Assembly (NCBI GenBank): GCA_026225945.1
Contig: JAMJFZ010003581.1
Span: forward strand, 9,010,001 to 9,074,000
Source of the DNA: Cricetomys ansorgei
Lineage: Eukaryota; Chordata; Mammalia; Rodentia; Nesomyidae
Reading direction: 5' to 3'
Length of the DNA: 64,000 nt
This document shows positions 18,197-27,790 of the stretch, piece by piece. The translations under genes were made by a program, and so were the position numbers. Under the pieces are notes generated by a model. The model worked only from the letters and a program-made list of their open reading frames with translations, had not been told where the DNA came from and ran no database searches. Numbering within the stretch: position 1 is the stretch's first letter; the number at the start of each line of letters is the position of its first letter.

Positions 18197-18420
18197 AGGC
18201 TGAAGAAGTGACTCAGCTGTTAAGAGCACTAGCTGTTCCTCAGCACACACCCAGGTCCAGTTCCCAGCACACAGAGTGGCTCACAACCATCTATAACTCC
18301 ACTTCCAGGGAATCCATAGTCGTCCTCTTCTGGTCTCCCTGGGCACTGCATGCGCGTGGTGCACAGACATATGTGCAAGCAAAACACTCATTCATAAAAT
18401 AAATACAAAATAAAAAATAT
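18197..18420 (+). repeat. B2/B3-family SINE
   Basis: 'gaagaagtgactcagctgttaagagcac', 'cagttcccagcacacag', 'ggtgcacagacatatg' and an A-rich tail. Confidence 0.65.
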
Positions 18421-18830
18421 GTGTATGTCCCAGGAGTGCTGCAGACTCTGGCCACGGTTGGTCCTACAACCTGCAGCCTCCTCATTCCCAGTTTGCCCTC
18501 TAACTAGGAAGTACAGGGGATTTGGTGTCCCTACCACCCTCGCCCTTGAATTTCCCTGCGGAGCATCTGTCTTGCAACCTCCCTCTTGGCTCTTCCCTTC
18601 CCTCTGTTGCCTGCCCTCCTCTTCCACTCTGCACTAGAGACACTGATCCTCTTGGTTACTGTGGTGTTGTCGAGGGAGAGAGAATCTCCCAGTAATAGGG
18701 GAGGACCTGAGACTAAGACTTACTGCACCCACAAGAAGAGCTTTGCTGTGGGGTGAGCAGGCAGTGGGTGAGATCAGAGGACAGAGTAGAGGAGCGAAGC
18801 ACCAGGCGGGAGTCAATATTGCTTCCTGTT
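18421..18830. other. Unique sequence
   Basis: Nothing recognised. Confidence 0.4.
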
Positions 18831-18831
18831 A

Positions 18832-18925
18832 TTTATATATATGTGTATATATATATACACATATATATATATGCACACACACATATACATACATATACAT
18901 ATATATATTTATTTATATTTGTATA
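18832..18925. repeat. (TA)n/(CA)n compound microsatellite
   Basis: Alternating tatata, cacaca and tacata runs ending in (ATTT)n. Confidence 0.85.
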
Positions 18926-19012
18926 TTTTCCCTTTTGGGTGCTGATTATCAAGCCTAGAGACTTGTGCATGCTAGATGAGTAAGTGCTGGACCCCTTAGC
19001 TCCACCCCACCG
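18926..19012 (-). repeat. ID-type SINE
   Basis: 'cttgtgcatgctagatgagtaagtgct' followed by 'cttagctccacccc' is an ID head in reverse. Confidence 0.5.
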
Positions 19013-19038
19013 ATGTCCTGTCATAAGAACAAGCATAA

Positions 19039-19231
19039 ACCGGCAGTGTTGGCTCACGCCATTAATCCCAGCACTCGGAAGGGCAAAGGCAGGCCGATCT
19101 CTGTGAGTTTGAGGTCAGCCTGGTCTACAGAGTGAGTTCCAGGGCAGCCAGAGCGACAGCATAGAAACCCTGTCTTAAAAAAAAACAAACAAAACACAAT
19201 ACAAAACAACAACAAACCAAACAAACAAACA
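19039..19231 (+). repeat. B1 SINE with target-site duplication
   Basis: Full-length B1 with a long (AAAC)n tail, flanked by AAGAACAAGCATAA at 19025-19038 and 19232-19245. Confidence 0.85.
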
Positions 19232-19245
19232 AAGAACAAGCATAA

Positions 19246-19799
19246 GGAAGAAGAGAAAATGATCTGGCCAGCGCTATGCCTTGCCCAGTTTTGCTGGGGA
19301 CATTCCACCTGGTTGGCAGTTATGCATACAGTGGCAGTCCCACAGTAGGATTTGATGCTATGGAGAATAATCCAGAAGTCTAGCAGACTCCGTGTCTAGA
19401 AAGCTGTGGTCTCCATCCCTTGTTTCTGCCTTCCTCTCTTCAAGTGTTTTCTCCCATCACATCTTCCTTGCTCTCCCCTTCAACTAAAGTTTTCTCTCCA
19501 CGAAGTCACAGCTTTCAAGGAGGCCACTGGACATTTCCATCTCACACCGGCCTGGCTGACTACCCTGATCACCCTTGCCTCCGGGCCTCTGGGGGCGGGG
19601 CCAGGCATCAGTCTGAAAACAGTGCCCAGGTGGTTCCCACGCCCTTTCTCTAAGGCAGCAGCTCTTGCACCAAGTGGGCCTGAGAAGTCCCGAGTGGGAC
19701 TGCCGTGTCTCAGCATTCTCTGCTCTGCTTCACAGCCCGTGCTCAGTAGTTCCACAAGGTTCTGAGATCTGGAGTTTTACTTTTTCTTTTAAATGATTT
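19246..19799. other. Unique sequence
   Basis: No repeat recognised. Confidence 0.4.
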
Positions 19800-20140
19800 T
19801 CTTTTTTTTTAAAAAGTGTGTTCACGTGTTCTCCCGTGTGTGTGTGTGCGTGCGTGTGTGAGAGCTGAGGTGTGTTAATGCGTGTAGAGACCAGAGGGCC
19901 ACCTTGGGTGTCATACTCAGGAACACTGTCCACCTTCTCTCAGACAGAGCCTTTCGTTGGTCTGGAGCTCACCATTTAGGGGAGACCGGCTGGTCAGTGA
20001 ACCCCAGTGATCCTTGTGTCTCTTGTCTTTCTAGCCCTGGGATTATAACCACGTGCCATTGCACCCCACTTTTACAAGGGTCCTAGGGTTAAACACAGGT
20101 CCTTGTGCATCGCGCATTGAACCCTCCTCACAGCCACTAT
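19800..20140 (-). repeat. Composite rodent SINE
   Basis: Antisense layout: TG-rich tail, 'agagaccagagggccacc', 'ggagctcaccatttaggg', 'ccctgggattataaccacgtgcc', then an ID/B3-like end. Confidence 0.5.
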
Positions 20141-20149
20141 TTTGCTTTA

Positions 20150-20375
20150 TCATTTTTAAAAGACTTATTTTTAATTTTAAGTTATGTGTGTTTATGTGTG
20201 CTCATGTGGGTACAGGCTCATGAGTGCAGTTGCTTACTGAGGCCAGAAGAGGGCATCAGATTCCCCTGGAGTTACAGGCAGTTGTGAGCCATCTGTGATG
20301 GGTTCTGGGAACCAAACTCAGGTCGTCTGGAAAACCAACAGACATTCTTAATCACAGAGCCCTCTCTCCAGCCCT
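20150..20375 (-). repeat. B2/B3-family SINE
   Basis: 'gaggccagaagagggcatcag', 'ctggagttacaggcagttgtgagcc' and head 'agccctctctccagcc' in reverse. Confidence 0.7.
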
Positions 20376-20397
20376 ATTTCATTTGCTTATTTTTCCT

Positions 20398-20514
20398 TTA
20401 AAAAACTTTTATTTTTATGTGCACGGAGGCTTTGCTTGACATGTCTGCACATCACATGCATGTATTAACCTGTGGTATTAACCTGCAGAGGCCAGGAGAG
20501 GGTGTTAGATTCCA
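20398..20514 (-). repeat. Truncated B2/B3-family SINE
   Basis: Only the 3' half is present, through 'cagaggccaggagagggtgttagattcc'. Confidence 0.5.
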
Positions 20515-20730
20515 TGTGTTTATTAGTCTGATTTGAGTTACTACAACAGAACACCAGAGAATCGATATCCCTATAAAGGGTTTGCTAGCTCACAGTTCTT
20601 GCGGAAGGCAAGACACCAGATCTGATGTGACCCTTCTGGTCTCGTGTCTGGAGGAGGGTGAAGAGGAAGTGATGTGTTGTGCTGGGTGTCTGGCGCATAT
20701 GATTTTTAGTATGGTACCTATGTGTATGGT

Positions 20731-20761
<31 letters not shown>

Positions 20762-21245
20762 GCCAGAGGTCAGCATCATGTATCCTTCCTTCACCACTCA
20801 ACACGTTTGTTCCTTTGTTCGTTTGTTTGTTTGTTTATTTATTTATTTATTTTGAGTCAGAGTCTCTCCTTGAACCTGAAGTTTATTAATCCGGCTAGGC
20901 TGGATGGCTTCAGGGATCTCCCTGGCTCTGCTCACTTAGCACTGAGGTTTCATAGGCACGTGCTGTCCTGCCTGGCATTTTGCATGGGTTCTGGTTATCC
21001 AAACTAGGGTCTTCAGGCTCTGGCCTTGAAGAGCCACCAGTACTCAACCATAGGACTCCACCTGATGATTTTACCTAATTCTGATCATTTCCCAAAGGCC
21101 CTACCTCTGAGCACCAGGGTTGGATTGTATTTCCATTGTCTTAATCTCTACTGCGAGTAATGGAGATTAAATTACAACCCTCAGGGGACACTCCAACCAC
21201 ACCCAAAGTCTAGCATCCCAGGCCACTCAGCACTGTTTAGCCACC
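20515..21245 (-). repeat. Ancient MaLR-like LTR fragment, split by a SINE
   Basis: The pieces 20515-20655 ('gagttactacaacagaacacc') and 21058-21245 ('ttcccaaaggccctacctctgagcacc', then 'ggggacactcc') follow the reverse of an MST/MLT1-type LTR. They are separated by an antisense composite SINE with a (TG)n tail (about 20690-21055). Assignment is from recalled consensus. Confidence 0.5.
20690..21055 (-). repeat. Composite rodent SINE with (TG)n
   Basis: (TG)n at 20729-20759, an (ATTT)n/(TTTG)n run, then 'gagtcagagtctctccttgaacc' and 'actagggtcttcaggctctgg'. Inserted in the LTR fragment. Confidence 0.5.
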
Positions 21246-21539
21246 TGATTCTGGGTCCCATTCTAAGACAAGTGCTTACGGCAGAGTGCAATGGGTGGGT
21301 GACAGCTCTGGCCACAGTGTCATCAGAGCTCGTGGCAGAGGCTGGAGTGTGATTAGTATCCTGGGAACCATCCTCCAGAGAGGCTCGTGTTGAAGTGAGG
21401 CTGTTAAAGCACCTATCACATTAGTTCTTGTTCCACACGGGTCCACAGGGCAAGTATTTGATCACCGGATCATATTTACTTTCTGAACCATTTTTGTGTA
21501 GGAGGAGGAGGGCATATGCAGGGCATGCGTGTAGAGGTC
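21246..21539. other. Unique sequence
   Basis: Nothing recognised. Confidence 0.4.
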
Positions 21540-21690
21540 AGAAGACTTTCTTTTTTATACAGGGTCTCTCTACAACAGCTCTGGGGCTAGAACTCGCTAT
21601 GTAGACTAGGCTGACCTTGAACTTACAGAAGTCCGCCTGCCTCTTCCTCTTGAGTGCTGGGATTGAAGGGGTGGGGCCGCTGTGCCCAGC
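21540..21690 (-). repeat. B1 SINE, diverged
   Basis: 'cgctatgtagactaggctgacc' and 'gagtgctgggattgaag' in reverse B1 order. Confidence 0.65.
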
Positions 21691-21929
21691 AGAGGACAAC
21701 TTTATGGAGTGAGTGCTTTCCTTCCACCTTTATGTGAGTTCTGGGAATCAAACTCAGGTCTTACCCTCCCTGAAGCACGTTCTTACGAATCGTAAGCATA
21801 AAATGCACGCGAAAGAAATGATGACCCCTTTCTTTGTTCAGAGAGGGTTAAGAGGACCCTGTGAGAGGACATGTCATTTAGGAGGTTCTGGGCTCCTGTT
21901 TACTTATGTTATCTTAAAAAAGTATATTT

Positions 21930-21964
21930 ACTTACTAAAAATATTTACTTATTGTGCATACGTG

Positions 21965-22004
<40 letters not shown>

Positions 22005-22165
22005 TGTGTGTCTGTGGGGTGAGAGAGAGAGAGGGAGAGAGAGACAAGCCATGGCACTTATGTGGGGTCACAGGCTCTCTCCTTCTACCATGTGGGACCC
22101 CAGATCCAGCTCAGGTCATCAGGCTTGGCAGCAGGCGCCTCTACTCGCTGAGCCATCTTGTCCTC
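21930..22165 (-). repeat. B3-type SINE with (TG)n(GA)n tail
   Basis: (TG)n at 21968-22004 and a GA run precede 'ccttctaccatgtgggacccc', 'aggtcatcaggcttggcagcagg' and 'actcgctgagccatctt'. Confidence 0.65.
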
Positions 22166-22171
22166 TGCGTG

Positions 22172-22325
22172 AGGTTTTGCTGTTGTTTTTGAGACACTGT
22201 TGTGTGTAGCCCGCCTGTCCTTAGACTTGCCATGTAGCCAAGGATGACTTAAAACCCGTCATCCTCCTGCTTCCCTCTCCCAAGTGCTGGGATGATGAGT
22301 ATGTATCACCGTGTATAGCTTTTCG
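22172..22325 (-). repeat. B1-like SINE
   Basis: 'tttttgagacactg', 'gccatgtagccaaggatgac' and 'caagtgctgggatgatgag'. Confidence 0.55.
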
Positions 22326-22342
22326 TGTTTTAAAAATTTGAG

Positions 22343-22502
22343 ACAAGCCGGGCGGTGGTGACAGATGCCTTTCATCCCAGCACTTGGGAGGCAGAGGCAG
22401 TTGTTTCTCTGTGAGTTCCAGGACAGCCAGAGTTACAACAGAGAAACCCTGTCCCGAAAAAATGAAATAAAAGAAAATTTAAATAAATAAATAAAATTTT
22501 AG
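22343..22502 (+). repeat. B1 SINE nested in older B1, with TSD
   Basis: B1 body ('gccgggcggtggtgac' to 'gagaaaccctgtcccg') flanked by AAAAATTTGAG at 22332-22342 and 22503-22513. The target is the T-rich start of an older antisense B1-like element (22503-22630). Confidence 0.8.
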
Positions 22503-22630
22503 AAAAATTTGAGGTAGGTCTTGCTATATATTCCAGTGTGTTGCTCAGGCTGGTCTTGAAGGCATGATCTTCCTTCCTTAATTTCATCTTCCCCAGTGCA
22601 GTGATTACAGGTACAGGTACATGCCACTTG
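22503..22630 (-). repeat. B1-like SINE, diverged
   Basis: 'tgaggtaggtcttgctatata', 'gctcaggctggtcttgaagg' and 'gtgattacaggtac' follow reverse 7SL-derived order. Confidence 0.5.
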
Positions 22631-23819
22631 GGCCTTGAGGGTATTATAGTGTCAGGAGAGCTGGTGGCTCAGGGATGAAGGGGTCTTTAGAACTAGGAAT
22701 GAAGCTGGTAGAAAGTGAGGAGGTGTGAACTGGGGGGACAGGAGCTTAGAGTCCCAGGTAACAGATGATTGAAGGTACCTGACTTCAGATGCCCTCTCAA
22801 GACAGGGATTTGCTCTGTTTTGGTGCATTGCTCCTGCCTACAGGAGAGACTCCAGCATAGTGGATGCCCAGTGAAGCTTTCAGGATGAATGAATGAACAC
22901 AGATTGAATGTCATCATATGTCCAGAAATGAGGGCCTAAAAGATGGCTTCCCCATGGTCTCTACTCTGTAGGAGCTTCACCACCCAGGGCCTCATCCTCA
23001 GCTCAGTGAAGCTCCTCTCTGATCCCTCCTTGCCCTCTTCTTCTTCTGCAGTGCTCCAGCCCTAATCTGGCTTGGGTGCTTGGCCTGCTTCTCCGCATAG
23101 AAAAGTTGCTAGCACCCCCTTCTCATCCCAGTTCTGCCAGTGGGTCCATGGGGCAGGACCTCTGCTTGCACAGGCTGTCCCCTGGTTTGTTTATAATCAG
23201 TTTGGGGACAGCACCTGTTCAGCCCCCTGTGGTCCCTGAGGGATGTAGGGTGGCCAGGAGATGACACACTATACCGTCCACCCCCACTGCCACTCACCCC
23301 TGCTAGCTCTAGCCAGGTGTGCTCAGCTGTCCCGGCAGGGCCGTGCTGGCCGGCTCTGCCCTGGGCTGACTGGAGCCTTAGCAGCTGGCTGGCACTGTCC
23401 CTGTTACTGAGACGAGGAAGGAGGTTGGGGCAGCCCATGGCCTTCGGCACCATGAGGGTCACCACACGTGTGCTTGGCACCTAAGTCTGCATTGTCCAAG
23501 TAGGTGGTTGGGCACAGAAATTTCTGGAAATCTCAGCAGAGGACAGAGAAAGACAGACAGCAGATAGAATATCAATGAGGCCTCCTGACTCTTAGGTGGG
23601 CCCTCAGCCCTTCCTGCCTTCTGGACCCCAGAAAGGGCTACTCTGCCACACCCTGGGTTGTTTCGCTAAGGGTCACTGCTTCAGGCCCAGGAGGCTTTCT
23701 TCCTGGACTTAGTCCTTCCTTCTAGGAGTTCTGGAGGAGAGGGGAGGCCCCTGGGCATTCACCTGCTATGGAGAAGCCCTGGACTGTGAGGTATGTATAC
23801 TTGGAGGCCTGGGGACAGA
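22631..23819. other. Unique sequence
   Basis: No repeat recognised. An ACACGTGT E-box lies at 23464-23471. Confidence 0.4.
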
Positions 23820-24035
23820 GCATCTACTCCACCCCCCACCCCATCACCTTCTCTCTCCCCTCTCCACTCCTCTCCCACTCTTCTCCCCTCTCCCTTCCCC
23901 TACTTCCACAGAACCCGGCACAGTCCCAATATCTATCTCTAGTGCACATTCATATCCTCCCTCTCTCTCTCTCTCTTCCTCTCTCTCTCTCTCCACCCAC
24001 TTTATTTCTCTCTCTCTTCCTCCTTTTATCACGCT
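23820..24035 (+). repeat. Pyrimidine-rich (CT)n region
   Basis: C/T-rich for about 215 bases, with (CT)n runs near 23957-23995 and 24009-24019. Confidence 0.75.
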
Positions 24036-24467
24036 TGGAGTGAGCCTCCAGGTCCAGCCATCAGGCTCTCAGAGAAGCGGCCCAGGAGAGAGTGGGTTGG
24101 GTATGCAGGCACCTGGCTTGAGGCAGCCACTCCGCCCGTATCCAGGAGGGGGCATCCTGGGCAGGATAAGGAAGAGGCTGAGGTAGCCAGCTCTGGTTGG
24201 CTGGGGGGGCAGCCTTCAGCCTGAGCCAAGATGAGCACATTGAGGGGTTCTCCTTAGAGAGAGGGCCCCAAGCTTCATCATGCACTCTAGAACAATGACT
24301 AATCTCCAGGTTTTTTGAACCTAATGATAGTGTTTTCAAAGCCAGGTGTGGGAAGAAAATGTTAGAATTTCTATTGCTATTCACCTATATCTTGTCCTTC
24401 CCTGCCTCGTTTTATTGTGAAATGTAGCGCACTTGCCAAAGACAGCATAAATATACAAGGATAAAAG
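24036..24467. other. Unique sequence
   Basis: Nothing recognised. Confidence 0.4.
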
Positions 24468-24637
24468 TAACTGGCTGGCTGGATGGCTCAGGCAATAAAG
24501 GGACTTGCTGTTGAGCTCAGTGACTTGAATTTGATCTCCAAACCCACATGGGGGGAGGACTGGCGCCTGCACGTTGTCCTCTGACCTCCTCGGGAGTGTC
24601 TACGGTCGCGTGCATAGAAATAATAAGTAAGAGGGAG
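24468..24637 (+). repeat. B3-type SINE
   Basis: 'ggctggatggctcaggcaataaagg', 'cacgttgtcctctgacctcc' and an ATAA-like end. Confidence 0.6.
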
Positions 24638-24644
24638 AATGAAG

Positions 24645-24835
24645 GCTGGAGAGATGGCTGGCTGCCTAAGAACACGTGCTGCTCATGCAGAGGACCCGGG
24701 TTCGATTCCCAGCACCCACACTGGGCAGCTCACAACCACCTGTAACTCCAGCACCAGGGACCAAGGTACCTGTACACACATGTACATACAAACATGCACA
24801 CATACACATAAATAAAAATAAAATCCTTTAAATTA
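24645..24835 (+). repeat. B2/B3-family SINE
   Basis: 'ggctggagagatggctgg', 'acccgggttcgattcccagcaccc' and a CA-rich, ATAAA tail. Confidence 0.7.
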
Positions 24836-24892
24836 AAGTGACTCCCCAGATGGCAAGCACCAGCACAGAGAAACAGACTGGACTCCAAAATC

Positions 24893-25030
24893 AGTTAGGC
24901 ATGGTGGCTCATGCCTTAAAAGATCCTAGCATTCAGGAGGCAGACCGGGGTGGATATCTGTGAGTTCAAGGCCAGACTAGTCTACAAGGGGAGAACCTTA
25001 AAGCAAGTAAACAACAACAAAAATAACTTT
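24893..25030 (+). repeat. B1 SINE, diverged
   Basis: 'ttaggcatggtggctcatgcc' to 'gagttcaaggccagactagtctacaag' and an AAC-rich tail. Confidence 0.65.
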
Positions 25031-25089
25031 TCGACCCTTCCAGAGCTAGCCACTACCTTGGCTTTATTTTTATTTATTAATTTAAAAAA

Positions 25090-25256
25090 CTTATTTATTT
25101 ATTTGTTTGTGTTTGAGACACAAGTTTCTCTATTGTTAACTCTGGCTGTCCTGGAACTGTCACTCCATAGAGCAGACTGTCCTCGAACTCACAGAGATCC
25201 ACCTGCCTCTGCCTCCTGAGTGTTGGGATTAAAGGCGTGCGCCACCACTGCCCAGC
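25090..25256 (-). repeat. B1 SINE
   Basis: Antisense B1 with 'ctctggctgtcctggaactg' and 'gggattaaaggcgtgcgccacc'. Confidence 0.75.
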
Positions 25257-25261
25257 TTATT

Positions 25262-25462
25262 TATTTTTAAGTGGTCTGTTTATTTGTTTATTTCTTGTGC
25301 ATTGGTGTTTTGCCTGCGCGTCTGTCTGTGTGAGGCTGTGTGATCCCCTGGAGCTAGAGTTACAGACAGCCGTGAGCTGCCACATGGTGCTGAGAACCAA
25401 ACCCGGGTCCTCTGGAAGAGCGACCAGTGCTCCTCACTGCTGAGCCATCTCTCCAGTTCCTA
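25262..25462 (-). repeat. B2/B3-family SINE
   Basis: 'gagctagagttacagacagc', 'accaaacccgggtcctctgg' and 'gctgagccatctctccag' in reverse. Confidence 0.75.
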
Positions 25463-25479
25463 CTTACTAATTTCTTAGT

Positions 25480-25985
25480 TGTGTGTCTGCTTGCTTCCCT
25501 TTGTCGTTTTGCCCAGGCGACACTCTCCTGACCTTGGTTCTCTTTGGGTTTAGCTTTGTCTGACTCAGTACGATACATATGAATGAAGTGCCACTGGGGA
25601 ATCTCGTGCCTGTGTGGTACTCTTCCCACTTCATGGTGGATCTGCCTGTGTATAGCTGGAGTGTGCTTCTTCTCATTGCTGCATAGAATCCGTTCCTCTG
25701 CCCGTAGACCTTTGGATGGCTTTCCTTTTTTGGCTACCAGGAACAGCACTCGAGGAATGGCCTTGAGTGTGTGTCCTAAGGCATTGGTATACAGATTTCT
25801 TTATAGTGCATATGACTGGAGTGGGGTTGCCTGGGATCTTGGTAGTATAGCCTCACTTGTTATCCTGAATGGTCGTACAAACTTGGTCCTCCTTGGGGAC
25901 TCTTCAGAGTTCCTGTTGCTCCAGAATCTTGCCAGCGCGTGGTAGTGGTGTCAGACTAATGTCTGTCATGCTGGTAAGTGTCTTA
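25480..25985 (-). mobile_element. Old LINE-1 (L1M-like) fragment
   Basis: 'tcattgctgcatagaatcc', 'tttggatggct', 'tggagtggggttgcctgg' and 'gttcctgttgctccagaatcttgcc' follow the reverse of an old mammalian L1 3' region. It is the only LINE-1 recognised in the window. Diverged; family from recalled consensus. Confidence 0.5.
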
Positions 25986-26017
25986 TCACAGGTGTAATTA
26001 ACATTCCCATCCTCAAC

Positions 26018-26304
26018 TTTCTTTTTTTCTTTCCCTCCCTTCCTTCTTTCCTTCCTTCCTTCCTTCTTTCCTTCCTTCCTTCCTTCCTTCCTTCTTTCCT
26101 TCCTTCCTTCCTTCTTTCCTTCCTTCCTTCTTTCCTTCTTTCCTTCCTTCCTTCCTTCTTTTCCTTCCTTCCTTCTTTCCTTCCTTCCTTCCTTCTTTCT
26201 TTCCTTCCTTCCTTCCTTCTTTCCTTCCTTCCTTCCTTCTTTCCTTCTTTCCTCCCTTCCTTCCTCCCTCCCTCCCTCCCTCCCTCCCTTCCTTCCTTCC
26301 CTTC

Positions 26305-26347
<43 letters not shown>
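26018..26347. repeat. (TTCC)n/(TTTC)n/(CT)n array of about 330 bp
   Basis: Almost pure pyrimidine on the + strand: TTCC and TTTC units, a CCCT block, then (CT)n. It sits between a target-site duplication and the start of the antisense B1, so it is the expanded tail of that insertion. Confidence 0.9.
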
Positions 26348-26349
<2 letters not shown>

Positions 26350-26478
26350 GAGACAGGGTTTCTCTGTGTATCTCTGCTGTCCTGAAACTCACTCTGTAGA
26401 CCAGGCTGGCCTCGAATTCGGAGATCCACCCGCCTCTGAGTGCTGAGATTAAAGGCCTTTACCACTACCGCCTGGCCT
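26021..26478 (-). repeat. B1 SINE with giant expanded tail and TSD
   Basis: The antisense B1 body occupies about 26348-26478 and its tail is the pyrimidine array to its left. CATCCTCAACTTT occurs at 26008-26020 and again at 26479-26491, bracketing the tail plus body as one insertion. Confidence 0.8.
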
Positions 26479-26491
26479 CATCCTCAACTTT

Positions 26492-26668
26492 TAAAAATGA
26501 TGTGTACTATGTGTGTGCGGTATCTGCAGAGGCCAGAATAAGCTGTGGGATCCCCTGCAACTGAAGTTACAGATGGTTGTGAGTCACCATGTGGGTGCTG
26601 GAAACCAAAGCTGGGTCCTCTTCAAGAGCAGCAAAGCTTTTAACCACTGAGCCATCTCCCCAGCCCCT
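26492..26668 (-). repeat. B2/B3-family SINE
   Basis: 'ctgcagaggccagaataagc', 'gttgtgagtcaccatgtgggtgctgg' and 'accactgagccatctccccagc'. Confidence 0.7.
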
Positions 26669-26804
26669 CATTTTTAAAATAAGTATTTTTTTGCAGATGT
26701 TTGCTAGCATGCATATGTCAAATGATTGGCATATATTCTGTGGGCCCTATATCTATGAATCCTGCATCTAAGAATTCAGCTGACTTCAGTTTAAAAATAT
26801 TTGA

Positions 26805-26998
26805 AAAGGAGACATAGCGGTTAAGAGGGCTTGCCCCTCTTTCAGGAGGTTTGCATTTGGTTCCCAGGACCACACTGGGTGGCTCGTAACTGCCTGTAAC
26901 TCCAGCTCCAGGGGATCCGGCACCCTCTTCTGGATTTCATGGGCACTGCACCTTTGTGTACATACCCATGCACAGATACCCACATACCATAAAAAATG
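26805..26998 (+). repeat. B2/B3-family SINE
   Basis: 'gcggttaagagggcttgcccc', 'ctccagctccaggggatcc' and an 'ataaaaaat' end. Confidence 0.65.
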
Positions 26999-27659
26999 CC
27001 TGTACTGAACCGGTACACAGTTTTTCTTGCTACCCTTCCCTAAACAATACAGTTGTGTTAGGTTTTGAAGTAACTTAGGAATGATTTAAAGACAATAGGA
27101 GGATGGGCATTGCGTTAGACGTCTATATGTAAGAGACACTAAGCATTTCTGGATTTTAGCATCCGAAGGGATACTAGAATGAATCCCCAAGAATACTGAG
27201 GAGTGGGAATGATTGTCAGCAATTTCTGAGGACAGGGAACGTATTAATTAGGGTTGATCAATTCCTTTCCTTTCCATGATAGAAGGAGTCTCTGATCAAA
27301 ATGAGGAATGATTATGGTCATGTTGCGCCTGAGAGGGAGGTAGACATTTGGACTTAGGAGGTGACCCCAAGTAGCAGTGCCTGCCCTGGGGGATCCTTTT
27401 TCCAGAGGGTACATAGCCAACCAGCTGTGCTTCTGACAGTCCTGTCTAGCACATCTGGCACAGGAGGATTCTGGACTCTTCCATTGAAATTGGGAAGCCT
27501 TTGGCTTTTTAGCTACTCCTTGGTTAGTAGTTCTCAGGTGGAGCAGTTTACTGGCGAGGGGGACCTTTAGCAACGTCTGGTGACATTGGCTAGCGATCCA
27601 ACTAAGTATCCTAAAAAGGACATGTTGTTCCCCACATCAGAGGATGGCCTGGTCCCAAC
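26999..27659. other. Unique sequence
   Basis: Nothing recognised. Confidence 0.4.
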
Positions 27660-27790
27660 TCTCAGTGGCGTGATCTCTGAGAAGTTACTTAAGTGCTTTG
27701 TGCCTCGGTTTCTCCATCTGAAAAACAGGAGGGGTAGGGTTGTGGCCTTCATGAGGTTATCAGGATGGAGCACAGGTGTGGGGGAAGCAG
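27660..27790 (+). repeat. MIR
   Basis: 'gagaagttacttaagtgctttgtgcctcgg' and 'ctccatctgaaaaacagg' match the MIR core. Confidence 0.65.

Noticed and set aside
25904..26465. Antisense Lys/Glu/Arg/Gly-rich frames of 150-162 codons
   Set aside because: Translation of the TTCC array on the opposite strand.
26008..26491. CRISPR-like or satellite array
   Set aside because: No spacer structure; it is a simple repeat within a B1 insertion in a rodent nuclear genome.
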